43,471 bases of DNA, from positions 1 to 43,471 of the forward strand of contig SYAN01000030.1 of the NCBI GenBank assembly GCA_005787575.1, in the 5' to 3' direction. Made by a program: the position numbers and the translations under genes. Origin of the DNA: Actinomycetota bacterium. Lineage in GTDB: Bacteria > Actinomycetota > Actinomycetes > Nanopelagicales > Nanopelagicaceae. Positions 16,428-25,400 of this stretch are shown in pieces. The notes beneath the pieces are model-generated. The model saw only the letters and a program-made list of their open reading frames with translations. It had not been told where the DNA came from and did no database searches. Positions within the stretch are counted from its first letter, which is position 1. Each line of letters starts with the position of its first letter.

Positions 16428-17287
16428 TGAGATCCAATATCTCCTCTCTTGGTGCTAAAGAGATAAGGGAGATAGCACTATCACTTGACCTCATTCCAAG
16501 TAAGGGTCTTGGTCAAAACTTCGTTCACGATGCCAACACTTGCGAAAAAATAGTACGTCTGGCAGATGTGAACGACTCTGATCGCATTGTCGAAATAGGT
16601 CCAGGGCTCGGATCACTCACTCTCGCACTCCTTCGAGCGGGAGCGAGGGTAACGGCAGTCGAGATTGATAAGAGGCTTGCTTCGCGATTACCAGAGACTT
16701 TGAGTGATCACGGTGCCACACCTGAGTCCTTTGAGGTAATCGCTAAAGATGCGATGCAATTGCTTAACTCTGAAGTTCCTGAAGGTTCACTGCTTGTCGC
16801 AAATCTTCCTTATAACGTCTCAGTTCCAGTTATCTTGCATATTCTCTCGATGAACAAGATCTCACGTGCTGTTGTGATGGTGCAGAGCGAGGTTGCGACT
16901 CGTCTCGCTGCATCCCCGGGAAGTAAGGACTATGGAGTTCCGAGCGCGAAGGTTGCTTGGTTTGCCGAAGCAAAGATCGCCGATCGAGTCTCTGCAAAGG
17001 TCTTCTGGCCGATTCCTCGTGTCGATTCCTCACTCCTTACCCTTCATGCGCATCAACCTTTGGGCACTGAAACTGAACGTGAACTCACCTTCAAGGTGAT
17101 AGATGCTTCATTCAATCAACGGCGAAAGATGCTTCGTTCCTCCCTTGAATCGTTGATCGCTGAGCACCTTCCCAATCAAAGTTGTGCAGAGGTCCTGGAA
17201 GCAAGTGGAATCAAACCCACTGAGCGTGCCGAGTCCATCGACATTGAAGGATTCCTCGCGATAGCAAAGACGCTACAGGGGCGCTGA
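16427..17287 (+). CDS. rsmA: 16S rRNA (A1518/A1519-N6,N6)-dimethyltransferase
   Basis: A 286-residue SAM-dependent enzyme (KsgA) that dimethylates two adjacent adenines at the 3' end of 16S rRNA late in 30S assembly. Motifs: LIPSKGLGQNFVHDANTCEKI, VEIGPGLGSLTLALL (SAM motif I), VEIDKRLASRL, LLVANLPYNVSVPVILHIL (the NLPY catalytic motif) and FNQRRKMLRSSLESL. The ATG overlaps the tatD stop by one base (TAATG), suggesting translational coupling. Confidence 0.95.
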   Translation: MRSNISSLGAKEIREIALSLDLIPSKGLGQNFVHDANTCEKIVRLADVNDSDRIVEIGPGLGSLTLALLRAGARVTAVEIDKRLASRLPETLSDHGATPESFEVIAKDAMQLLNSEVPEGSLLVANLPYNVSVPVILHILSMNKISRAVVMVQSEVATRLAASPGSKDYGVPSAKVAWFAEAKIADRVSAKVFWPIPRVDSSLLTLHAHQPLGTETERELTFKVIDASFNQRRKMLRSSLESLIAEHLPNQSCAEVLEASGIKPTERAESIDIEGFLAIAKTLQGR

Positions 17288-17317
17288 GTTCACACTTCCA
17301 CTCAATCGAATTCCAAG

Positions 17318-17323
17318 TAATGT
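17318..17323 (+). promoter_or_regulatory. -10 element of ispE
   Basis: TAATGT ends 7 bp before the ATG at 17331 in the 43-bp rsmA-ispE gap. No Shine-Dalgarno is seen. Confidence 0.45.
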
Positions 17324-17330
17324 GAAGCCT

Positions 17331-18254
17331 ATGGCGCATCACTCGGTAATGGTCCGAGTCCCCGGAAAAGTTAATCTGCAGCTCTCGGTAGGCCCCAAGC
17401 GAGCTGATGGTTATCACGACATTGCCACGATCTTTCAAGCCGTCTCGATTTATGATGATGTGCGAGTAACAATCAAGGATCCAGATATTTCCGGCGCTTT
17501 TGATATTTCGATCTCATCCGAGCACCCAACGGCCATCCCGACTGACAAGAGCAATCTCGCCTACATCGCCGCAGCGGCAATGTATGAAAAGTTCGAACTC
17601 TCTGGAAGTATCGAAATCAAGATTGATAAGAAAATCCCAGTAGCGGGCGGTATGGCGGGAGGAAGTGCTGATGCGGCAGGTGTCATCGTGGCGCTTGACA
17701 CTTTGTTTAGCCTTGGCCTATCTCGTGATGAGATGCAAGAAGTTGGCGCAACAATCGGAAGTGATGTGCCATTCTCGATTGCTGGTGGTACGGCAGTAGG
17801 GACGGGAAGAGGCGAACGACTTACTCCAGCACTTACTCGAGGACAATATTCCTGGGTGCTTGCGACATCGAGTTCTGGGCTTTCAACTCCTGCTATCTAT
17901 AACGAATGTGATCGACTCCGTGAGGGTATGTCTATTTCAACTCCGCACCTTAGTGAGGCGCTGATGCAAGCGTTATCGACTGCGGATGCGAAGGCCCTCG
18001 GAAAGGCGTTACAGAATGATTTACAAGCGGCAGCTTGTTCGATTAGACCGGCACTGCGTCTCATTCTTGATGTGGGTATGGATTACGGCGCTCTAGGCGG
18101 AATCGTCTCGGGTTCGGGTCCGACAGTGGCGTTCTTGGCAGGCGATGAAGAACATGCCCTTGATCTTGTCGTGGCGTTGACTTCAAGTGGAGTGGTGGGA
18201 AATGTCTTACGTGCGAGCGCACCCGTTGTCGGAGCAACCGTAATCGACCGATAA
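17331..18254 (+). CDS. ispE: 4-diphosphocytidyl-2-C-methyl-D-erythritol kinase
   Basis: A 307-residue GHMP kinase of the MEP isoprenoid pathway. Motifs: VRVPGKVNLQLSVGPKRADGYH (substrate-binding), the ATP loop PVAGGMAGGSADAAG (about 102-116), GSDVPFSIAGGTAVGTGRGE and GGIVSGSGPTVAFLAGD. I prefer the ATG at 17331 to the GTG three codons earlier, which lies in the putative -10 box. The rsmA-ispE order is conserved in Actinobacteria. Confidence 0.95.
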   Translation: MAHHSVMVRVPGKVNLQLSVGPKRADGYHDIATIFQAVSIYDDVRVTIKDPDISGAFDISISSEHPTAIPTDKSNLAYIAAAAMYEKFELSGSIEIKIDKKIPVAGGMAGGSADAAGVIVALDTLFSLGLSRDEMQEVGATIGSDVPFSIAGGTAVGTGRGERLTPALTRGQYSWVLATSSSGLSTPAIYNECDRLREGMSISTPHLSEALMQALSTADAKALGKALQNDLQAAACSIRPALRLILDVGMDYGALGGIVSGSGPTVAFLAGDEEHALDLVVALTSSGVVGNVLRASAPVVGATVIDR

Positions 18255-18263
18255 ACTACAGGC

Positions 18264-18338
18264 TCCTCCATTGTGTAGTGGCTAGCACATGGGCCTTTGA
18301 AGCCCAGGGTCCTGGATCGATACCAGGTGGAGGAGCCA
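18264..18338 (+). tRNA. tRNA-Gln(UUG), CCA encoded
   Basis: A complete cloverleaf: acceptor TCCTCCA/TGGAGGA, D-arm GTG...CAC region, anticodon stem TGGGC/GCCCA with loop CTTTGAA (anticodon TTG), 4-nt variable region, T-arm CCTGG/CCAGG, discriminator G and encoded CCA (18336-18338). G73 suits a glutamine tRNA. The T-loop reads ATCGATA, so position 54 is A where nearly all bacterial tRNAs have T. Confidence 0.93.
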
Positions 18339-18349
18339 TAGATTTTTTT
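18339..18349 (+). terminator. T-tract after tRNA-Gln
   Basis: A run of seven T (18343-18349) follows the tRNA by 4 bp. It could end or pause tRNA transcription after the stable tRNA fold, and it lies just upstream of the glmU promoter. Confidence 0.35.
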
Positions 18350-18368
18350 GGACTTCTTCGAGACGCAA

Positions 18369-18374
18369 TAGACT
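18369..18374 (+). promoter_or_regulatory. -10 element of glmU
   Basis: TAGACT (identical to the metG box) ends 6 bp before the GTG at 18381. A leaderless mRNA is predicted. Confidence 0.5.
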
Positions 18375-18380
18375 GCGGCT

Positions 18381-19988
18381 GTGGAATTGGCGATCATTCT
18401 GGCGGCCGGAGAAGGCACCAGGATGAAGTCGGCCAAATCGAAAGTCCTTCATCAGATCGCTGGGCGATCGCTTATTGCGCATGTCCTTCATGCCTGCGAA
18501 CAAATCAACCCCAAACGCTCGCTCGTAGTCATTGGCGCACATGCAAGCGAAGTCAATGAGCATCTGAGAGAAGTTGCACCAAAGTCGGGGACAGTCTTAC
18601 AGCGGGAGCGAAATGGAACTGGCCATGCAGTACGAATGGCACTTGACTCTGATCTTGCGAAGTCAATAACTACTGGTGATGTAATCGTTCTAGCCGGAGA
18701 TACACCGCTCTTGACTGGCGAGACGCTAGCGAGATTGAGCAAACACCATAGAAGCAATGGAGCGAGTGCGACTGTCTTGACCGCTCAACTCTTTGACCCA
18801 CATGGTTATGGCCGAATAGTCAGGGATAGCGAAGGTCATCTCGAGCGGATCGTGGAAGAAAGTGATTGCACACCCACAGAGCGAGAAATCGATGAGATCA
18901 ACTCTGGTGTCTATATCTTCAAGGTGGATCGGCTACGAAGTGCTCTCGCCAAGATCACATCAGCAAATGCTCAGAATGAGGAGTATCTGACTGATGCCAT
19001 AAAAGTTCTTCGTGAATCTGGTGAGAAAGTATCGGCGTTCACGGTTGATGATGAGAGTGAGATCCTGGGGATCAATGATCGAAGCCAGTTGGCGCTCTGC
19101 ACCGCGCTTATGCGAGATCGCATCAATGATGCATTGATGCGCGAGGGAGTTTCAATTGTCGATCCCGCAACAACCTGGATAGACCTTTCGGTAGAAATCG
19201 CCCCAGATGTGACGATCCTCCCCGGAACCTCTCTTTTCGGATCCACGATAATCGAGACTGGCGCCCAGATTGGTCCGCGCACCACAGTGATAGATAGCGA
19301 AGTTGGGCAGAACGCTCGAGTATTTGAATCATTCGTTCGAGGTTCGGTAATTGGATACAACGCTCAGGTGGGTCCTTACACATTCCTTCGCGAAGGAAGT
19401 GAGCTTGCAACGGGAGTTCGAGTAGGTGCATATGTTGAAGTGAAGAATTCGTCGATTGGTGAGGGAAGCAAGGTCCCACATCTTTCTTACGTGGGAGATG
19501 CAACGATCGGTCGAGAGAGCAATATCGGTGCCGCTACAGTCTTCGTCAACTACGACGGAGTCAAGAAACATCGAAGCGAAGTGGGCGATCATGTCCGTAT
19601 CGGTAGTGACACGATGTTGGTAGCTCCGGTGTCAATTGGTGATGGTGCATACACAGCAGCAGGATCTGTCATCACGGAAGATGTTCCTGCGGGCGCAATG
19701 GGAGTAGCTCGCTCAAAGCAGAGAAATGTGCTGGGATGGGTGATGAGACGGCGCGCCACAACTTCTTCCGCTAAAGCAGCTAAGGCAGCTAAGGCAGCTA
19801 AAGCAGCTAAGGCAGTTAAGGCAGAGGGTGTGGCGAAGAAAACCCAAGCCAGGAAGCCCAAAGCGAAGAAGGCGTCAAGCAAGAAACCAGTGGCAAAGAA
19901 ACCATTGGCCAAGAAGTCAGTGGCAAAGAAATCATCAAGAACCAAGAAGAAGTCCGTTAAGGTCAAGCAGTCGAAGCGGAAGGGTTAA
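18381..19988 (+). CDS. glmU: bifunctional GlcNAc-1-P uridyltransferase / GlcN-1-P acetyltransferase with H1-like tail
   Basis: A 535-residue enzyme making UDP-GlcNAc for peptidoglycan. The N-terminal pyrophosphorylase domain shows IILAAGEGTRMKS (residues 5-17) and VIVLAGDTPLL. The C-terminal left-handed beta-helix (about 250-440) has hexapeptide repeats and the acetyltransferase motif NIGAATVFVNYDGVKKHRSEVGDHVRIGS. Beyond about residue 455 the family normally ends or has a short extension; here about 80 residues of Lys/Ala repeats follow (AAKAAKAAKAAKAVKA, then KKPVAKKPLAKKSVAKKS), resembling the basic tails of histone H1 or mycobacterial HupB. The start is GTG behind a TAGACT box. Confidence 0.95.
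   Translation: MELAIILAAGEGTRMKSAKSKVLHQIAGRSLIAHVLHACEQINPKRSLVVIGAHASEVNEHLREVAPKSGTVLQRERNGTGHAVRMALDSDLAKSITTGDVIVLAGDTPLLTGETLARLSKHHRSNGASATVLTAQLFDPHGYGRIVRDSEGHLERIVEESDCTPTEREIDEINSGVYIFKVDRLRSALAKITSANAQNEEYLTDAIKVLRESGEKVSAFTVDDESEILGINDRSQLALCTALMRDRINDALMREGVSIVDPATTWIDLSVEIAPDVTILPGTSLFGSTIIETGAQIGPRTTVIDSEVGQNARVFESFVRGSVIGYNAQVGPYTFLREGSELATGVRVGAYVEVKNSSIGEGSKVPHLSYVGDATIGRESNIGAATVFVNYDGVKKHRSEVGDHVRIGSDTMLVAPVSIGDGAYTAAGSVITEDVPAGAMGVARSKQRNVLGWVMRRRATTSSAKAAKAAKAAKAAKAVKAEGVAKKTQARKPKAKKASSKKPVAKKPLAKKSVAKKSSRTKKKSVKVKQSKRKG
19771..19824 (+). repeat. six 9-bp tandem repeats in the glmU tail
   Basis: Six copies of a CTAARGCAG-type unit (the last begins TTA) encode Ala-Lys-Ala repeats. 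Codons are nearly identical between copies, which suggests recent slippage expansion rather than convergent selection at the protein level only. Confidence 0.85.
19881..19925 (+). repeat. three 15-bp degenerate repeats in the glmU tail
   Basis: Units at 19881, 19896 and 19911 encode KKPVA, KKPLA and KKSVA, followed by a partial KKS copy. They differ at several bases, so they are older than the 9-bp array upstream. Confidence 0.75.
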
Positions 19989-20978
19989 GTGCAGATGATG
20001 AATGAACTTCGGTTGGGTTCTGAGAAGCGATTGCGACTTTTCACAGGTCGAGGGTTCCCAGAGTTGGCCGAAGAGGTTGCTAATGAGCTAGGTGTGCCAA
20101 TTACACCAACCTCTGCTTATGACTTCGCAAATGGTGAGATCTTCGTTCGATTCGAAGAGAGTGTTCGTGGTTGTGATGCCTTTGTGATTCAATCTCATAC
20201 TGCTCCAGTAAATAAGCAGATCATGGAGCAGTTGATCATGGTCGATGCACTCAAGCGTGCTTCTGCGAAACGAATCACTGTAGTTGCTCCTTTCTATGGC
20301 TATGCGCGTCAAGATAAGAAGCATCGCGGTCGTGAACCAATCTCTGCACGTCTCATGGCCGACTTATTCAAGACCGCAGGCGCTGATCGTTTGATGACTG
20401 TGGATTTGCACTCTTCTCAAATCCAAGGTTTCTTCGATGGACCAGTTGATCATCTCTTCGCGCTACCGCTTCTTGCAGATCACGTAGGAAAGCGTGTTGA
20501 CCGAAAGAAGCTCACAATCGTCTCGCCTGATTCAGGACGTGTCCGCGTGGCTGAACGGTGGAGTGATCTCCTCGGTGGAACCTCTGTCGCTTTCATTCAC
20601 AAAACCAGAGATCCGCGAGTTCCGAATGAAGCCACGACAGGAAAAGTCGTTGGTGATGTAAAAGGACAGACCTGCGTAGTGATTGATGACATGATCGATA
20701 CGGCAGGCACAATCACCAAAGCTGTTGATGCTTTGATAGATGAGGGCGCAGATGAGGTGATCATCGCGGCGACTCATGCGGTCTTCTCGGGGCCGGCGGC
20801 TGATCGACTTCGCAACTCCAAGGTAAGTGAAGTAGTGGTCACTGATACCTTGCCAGTCGCTGAGGCCAACAAATTCGATAAGTTGACCACGCTCTCCATC
20901 GCGCCACTTCTGGCCCGAGCCATCCGAGAAGTCTTTGAAGATGGATCTGTGACGAGCCTCTTTGATGGACATTCCTGA
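19989..20978 (+). CDS. prs: ribose-phosphate pyrophosphokinase
   Basis: A 329-residue PRPP synthetase (ribose-5-P + ATP to PRPP), feeding nucleotide, His and Trp synthesis. Motifs: RVGLFTG-type opening KRLRLFTGRGFPELAEEVA, FANGEIFVRFEESVRG, ITVVAPFYGYARQDKKHRGREPIS cut as the catalytic loop, DLHSSQIQGFF, and the PRPP-binding CVVIDDMIDTAGTITKA. The frame opens with GTG one base after the glmU stop; ATGs at 19995 and 19998 are alternatives. GGAAGGG at 19978-19984 serves as ribosome site. The glmU-prs pair is conserved in Actinobacteria. Confidence 0.94.
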   Translation: MQMMNELRLGSEKRLRLFTGRGFPELAEEVANELGVPITPTSAYDFANGEIFVRFEESVRGCDAFVIQSHTAPVNKQIMEQLIMVDALKRASAKRITVVAPFYGYARQDKKHRGREPISARLMADLFKTAGADRLMTVDLHSSQIQGFFDGPVDHLFALPLLADHVGKRVDRKKLTIVSPDSGRVRVAERWSDLLGGTSVAFIHKTRDPRVPNEATTGKVVGDVKGQTCVVIDDMIDTAGTITKAVDALIDEGADEVIIAATHAVFSGPAADRLRNSKVSEVVVTDTLPVAEANKFDKLTTLSIAPLLARAIREVFEDGSVTSLFDGHS

Positions 20979-20984
20979 TCGATT

Positions 20985-21013
20985 TTGTCTTTCGCTTCGG
21001 TTCAGGCTAATCT
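20985..21013 (+). promoter_or_regulatory. rplY promoter (-35 TTGTCT, 17 bp, -10 TAATCT)
   Basis: TTGTCT (20985-20990) and TAATCT (21008-21013) are spaced by exactly 17 bp. Transcription would begin near 21020, giving rplY a leader of about 84 nt, unlike the leaderless genes around it. Confidence 0.55.
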
Positions 21014-21021
21014 CCGCTTCC

Positions 21022-21078
21022 GCTTTCTGGGGCGAGTGAACTCGCATTAGAAAGCAAAGGCGAGGGACTTAGAAGTCC
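21022..21078 (+). promoter_or_regulatory. two-hairpin mRNA leader before rplY
   Basis: Hairpin 1: GCTTTCT (21022-21028) pairs with AGAAAGC (21049-21055), enclosing an internal loop and an inner stem GCGAG/CTCGC (21032-21045) with a TGAA loop. Hairpin 2: GGACT (21065-21069)/AGTCC (21074-21078) with a TAGA loop. No T-tract follows either, so this is not a simple terminator. Because L25 binds 5S rRNA, autogenous control through this leader is conceivable. Confidence 0.5.
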
Positions 21079-21103
21079 GTAATCGACGAAAAGGAAGAAG
21101 AAA

Positions 21104-21748
21104 ATGGCAGAAATATCAATCAAGGCATCACTTCGCACCGAGTTCGGCAAGGGTGCTTCACGCAGAGCCCGGCGAGATGGTCTCGTCCCAGCTGTCATCT
21201 ATGGTCATGGCGAAAAACCAGTTCATATCGCACTACCTGCAAGGGAAGTAGGAGTCGCAATCAAGACTTCTAACGTACTTCTTGATATTGATATTGATGG
21301 AAAGGTCGAGCTGACGCTCCCTAAATCAATCGTCCGAAATCCTCTCAAAGGACATCTCGAACATATCGATCTCATTCTGGTTCGCCGCGATGAGCGAGTC
21401 CGAGTCATGGTTCCAGTCCACGCAAGCGGAGATTACGATCGCGATGGAATCCTCGAGCACGTCCATAACTCGATTGAGGTGGAGTGTCTTGCAATAAAGA
21501 TTCCTTCACACCTTGACCTAGACATCACCGGACTTGTCGCAGGCGATTCGAAGACTGCTGGCGATGTAACTCTTCCTGAAGGTGTCACTTTGGTTTCGAC
21601 CCCAGATACAGTCGTTGTTCACCTTTCGGTTCGCGCGGCTATGGAAGAACCAGTTGCTGTCGCGGCTGTTGCTGAAGGCGAGGCTGCGCCTGCTGAAGGT
21701 GAAGCTGCCGCTGCCGGTAGTGAAGGCGAAAAGAGCGAGAAGAAGTAA
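21104..21748 (+). CDS. rplY: 50S ribosomal protein L25, CTC type
   Basis: A 214-residue L25/TL5/CTC protein. The N-terminal 5S-rRNA-binding domain (about 1-95) shows RTEFGKGASRRARRDGLVPAVIYG, and a C-terminal beta domain follows (about 100-185). The last ~30 residues are an Ala/Glu-rich acidic tail (AEGEAAPAEGEAAAAGSEGE). The ribosome site AAGGAAGAAG lies 5-8 bp before the ATG. It is the first gene of a probable two-gene unit with pth and has its own promoter and structured leader. Confidence 0.95.
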   Translation: MAEISIKASLRTEFGKGASRRARRDGLVPAVIYGHGEKPVHIALPAREVGVAIKTSNVLLDIDIDGKVELTLPKSIVRNPLKGHLEHIDLILVRRDERVRVMVPVHASGDYDRDGILEHVHNSIEVECLAIKIPSHLDLDITGLVAGDSKTAGDVTLPEGVTLVSTPDTVVVHLSVRAAMEEPVAVAAVAEGEAAPAEGEAAAAGSEGEKSEKK

Positions 21749-21754
21749 AGACTG

Positions 21755-22333
21755 ATGTCTTCCACGACCGAAAGATGGATCGTGGTGGGGCTTGGCAATC
21801 CGGGCGATGAATACGAACGGACTCGCCACAATGTTGGTGCAATGGTCGTCGAAGACCTTGCGAAGCGCCATCGCGTAACTTTCTCTTCACACAAGTCTGG
21901 CAACCGCATCGCCGAATTCAAACTGGGTTCGGTCGCAGTCACACTGGCGAGACCGAACTCCTATATGAATACGCTCGGCCCACAAGTGCGCTCACTTCGA
22001 GACTTCTATTCGGTAGAAAACTCATATCTGATTGCACTGCATGATGAGCTCGATATCGAATTTGCCACCATTCGAATCAAATTCGCTGGAGGTGAGAACG
22101 GCCATAATGGTTTGAAGTCGATGACCTCATCGCTAGGTGGCCCTGAATATTTCCGGATACGACTTGGGATCGGAAGACCTCCCGGTCGACAGGATCCCGC
22201 GGATTTCGTTTTGAAGAAATTCAGTTCTATAGAACGCGAACAACTTCCATCATTCCTAGACCGCGCTGGTGATGCAGTCGAGTCGCTCATCGAGAATGGT
22301 CTTGAGCTCTCGCAATCCACATTCAATTCTTGA
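21755..22333 (+). CDS. pth: peptidyl-tRNA hydrolase
   Basis: A 192-residue enzyme that releases peptides from peptidyl-tRNAs dropped by ribosomes. Signature motifs: VGLGNPGDEYERTRHNVGAMVVEDLA (the N-terminal Asn and His of the active site), LARPNSYMNTLGPQV, LIALHDELDIEFATIRIKFAGGENGHNGLKSM split over the catalytic Asp region, and FRIRLGIGRPPG. It begins 6 bp after rplY and completes that operon, an order conserved in Actinobacteria. Confidence 0.96.
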   Translation: MSSTTERWIVVGLGNPGDEYERTRHNVGAMVVEDLAKRHRVTFSSHKSGNRIAEFKLGSVAVTLARPNSYMNTLGPQVRSLRDFYSVENSYLIALHDELDIEFATIRIKFAGGENGHNGLKSMTSSLGGPEYFRIRLGIGRPPGRQDPADFVLKKFSSIEREQLPSFLDRAGDAVESLIENGLELSQSTFNS

Positions 22334-22379
22334 TTGCACCCTTGACGCTATAAACTCTCGTTTGCTCCTTTGATGCTCC

Positions 22380-22408
22380 CTTGAGGCGACCCCTGGGTAC
22401 TCCTCAAG
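22380..22408 (+). terminator. hairpin downstream of pth
   Basis: CTTGAGG (22380-22386) and CCTCAAG (22402-22408) form a 7-bp stem with a shorter ACCC/GGGT stem inside its loop. It lacks a T-tract. It may protect the rplY-pth 3' end or act as a weak terminator. Confidence 0.4.
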
Positions 22409-22416
22409 CGGGGCTA

Positions 22417-22439
22417 TTCGGCGTTGCAGTGACGCCGAA
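22417..22439 (+). terminator. second hairpin between pth and mfd
   Basis: TTCGGCGT (22417-22424) and ACGCCGAA (22432-22439) form a perfect 8-bp stem with a 7-nt loop, followed by ATTCTCT. It ends 24 bp before the mfd ATG, so it could be a terminator of the upstream operon or part of the mfd 5' region. Confidence 0.45.
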
Positions 22440-22463
22440 ATTCTCTACCGATTGGGTTTTCCG

Positions 22464-25400
22464 ATGTCAGTGAACTTGATGCACGCACTCGGTGAGAGTC
22501 CTGCCATCGACAATCGGCATCAGCGCAGTGTCGAGGTTGCAAGCCAAGCCACAGCGCTAGCTCTGGGCTACCGAGCTTCGACAAAGTTCCTTCTGGTTGT
22601 CGCCCACTCTTCAAGGGCAGAGAGTGAGATCACCACGTCACTGCGCTTCCTTCTCGGCGAAGATTCAGTAGCGCAATTTCCGGCATGGGAGACGCTGCCT
22701 CACGAGCGTTTGAGTCCACAGGGTGACACAGTCGCCAAACGTGTGAAGACGCGTCACCTTCTTGAACAGATTCAAAATGGTGACGAGAGCAATGTTCGGG
22801 TGGTTGTGACTCAAGTTCGAGCGCTATTGCAACCAGTAATCATCTCGGAAGAGGTGAAATCCCTTCTTCTTGCCAAAGGTCTCGAGAAGAGTCAACAAGC
22901 GATAATCGAAAATCTCGTAGCGATGGCTTATCAACGAGTTGATTTGGTTGAGCGAAGAGGAGAGTTCGCGGTCCGCGGTGGCCTAATCGACATTTTTCCA
23001 ACTGATTCTGTGCATCCGATTCGAGTAGACCTCTTCGGTGATGAGATAGAAGATCTTCGGTACTTCTCGGTCTCGGATCAGAGATCCTTGGATGAGGTGA
23101 TTGAACGCATCGAATTGCTTCCAGCGCGAGAACTATTGATCACGACCCAGGTGCGAAATCGCGCTTTGATGGTTGCCGAACGTTTCGATGAGGTTCGGGA
23201 GATGGCATCAAGGATTGCCTCAGGCTCCTATATCGATGGGATGGAGTCAATCTCTTCACTTCTTGCAGACAAACTCCTCCCACTTCATCAGTTGATGCCT
23301 AAAGATTGTGAAGTTATTCTTGTCGAGAGCGCTCGAGTAAGAAGCAGAGCCCTTGATCTTCAAAAGACCGATGAAGAGTTCCTTGATGCGGCCTGGTCAA
23401 GCGCTGCCAACGGTGGCCAGACACCACTAGATCTTAGAGAAGTACTCAAGGAATCGAGTTTTCTCGCTCTTGATGATGTTTTGGAGTCGATGGAGGGTAG
23501 TGGCCTCACAATACGAAGATTTGATAGCTATCGATCTGAGGATTCTCTGTCGGCTTGGGCGGTTGCACCAGTTCCGAATTACAAAGGACAGAGTGATCGC
23601 TTGATTGCAGATCTGAAGAGTTGGCGAGATCAAGGATTTTCGATCTTTATCGGCGCTCAAGGAAGTGGTTTGCTAAAGCGCTATGACGAGTTGATCTCAG
23701 AACATCTTGCAACCAAATTCATATCTGATGGAGATCAAACTCTGACTCCTGGTGTTGTTCACCTTATGAAGACACCACTTCGAGCCGGTTTCATCGCAGA
23801 AGAAGCCAAAGTTGTATTCCTAACTGACCGTGATATCGCCGGCAGAGGATCAGGAGACCCCGCTCTCGTAGATACCGCGAAACTGCCTTCACGCAGAGGC
23901 AAAGAGATCGACCCACTCTCCCTCAAAAACGGGGATTTTGTGGTTCACGAACACCATGGGATCGGACGTTTCATCGAATTGGTGACTCGAACTGTGGCTG
24001 GCGCAGAGCGAGAGTATCTAGTCATTGAGTATGCACCGGCACGTCGAGGTGTGGCTGGCGATCGCATCTTTGTACCAACAGATGCACTTGATGCAATCTC
24101 GAAATACATCGGCGGTGATTCTCCGACAGTTCATCGAATCGGTGGAAGTGATTGGGTGAAGAGTAAGGCGAGAGCCAAGAAAGCCATTCGCGATATCGCA
24201 AAGGAACTGATCAAGGTCTATGCAGCTCGAGTGAGTATGCCTGGTTATGCCTTCTCACCCGATACGACTTGGCAGCGCGAACTTGAAGATGCCTTTGCTT
24301 ACGTTGAGACGCCAGACCAAATCTCGACCATCGAGGAAGTCAAGCGAGATATGGAATCAGATCGACCAATGGATCGTCTTGTTTGCGGAGATGTGGGATA
24401 TGGAAAAACCGAGATAGCAGTTCGCGCTGCATTCAAAGCAGTTCAGGATGGTAAGCAGGTGGCAATCTTGGTTCCAACAACATTATTGGTGCAACAACAC
24501 TTTGCGACATTCACTGCCAGATATGCCGGATTTCCAGTTCGTGTTGCTGCGCTCTCTCGCTTCAACTCGCCAAGTGAGTCGAAGGATGTATTGCGTGGTC
24601 TGGCTGAAGGAAGCGTTGATCTAGTCATTGGTACACATCGCCTACTTTCCAAGGATGTGGTCTTCAAGGATCTAGGGCTTGCAGTGATCGATGAAGAACA
24701 GAGATTCGGAGTTGAACATAAAGAAGCGCTCAAGCATTTAAGAGCTTCTATCGATGTCCTTGCAATGAGTGCAACTCCCATTCCGCGTACCTTGGAGATG
24801 GCAATCACCGGGATAAGGGAGATGTCGACGATTACCACTCCGCCAGAGGAGCGCCATCCGATACTCACTTTCGTTGGCCCGTTTGATCCCAAGCAGGTTA
24901 CGGCCGCGATCCATCGAGAGCTACTTCGAGATGGCCAAGTTTTCTATCTTCATAATCGAGTGGAGAGCATCGATGAAGTGGCAGCAAAGCTTCGCCGATT
25001 AGTCCCTGAGGCAAGAATCGCTGTCGCACATGGTCAGATGAGTGAGGTAGCGCTTGAAGAAGTGGTCCTTGCCTTCTGGAATCGTGAGTTTGATGTCCTG
25101 GTATCCACCACCATCATCGAGAATGGCATCGATGTAGCAAATGCGAACACCTTGATTGTCGAGCGAGCAGATCTCTTTGGTCTATCGCAGTTACATCAAC
25201 TTCGAGGCCGTGTGGGACGAAGTCGAGAGCGCGCATATGCCTATTTCCTCTATGACGGAAATCGACCACTGAGTGAACTCGCACATGATCGTCTTACAAC
25301 GATTGCCACAAATACGGATCTTGGAGCCGGGATGCAAGTTGCTCTCAAGGACTTAGAGATTAGAGGTGCCGGCAATCTCTTAGGTGGTGAGCAATCGGGT

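Noticed and set aside
18278-18563. Open frames on both strands over tRNA-Gln and the glmU start
   Set aside because: They cross a tRNA gene and a conserved coding start and show no family features.
19771-19925. Tandem repeats as a CRISPR or non-coding repeat
   Set aside because: The units are 9 and 15 bp, in frame, without spacers, and encode the Lys/Ala tail of GlmU.
20532-21047. Minus-strand frame of 171 codons opposite prs
   Set aside because: It is a shadow of the conserved prs coding sequence with no homology signals.
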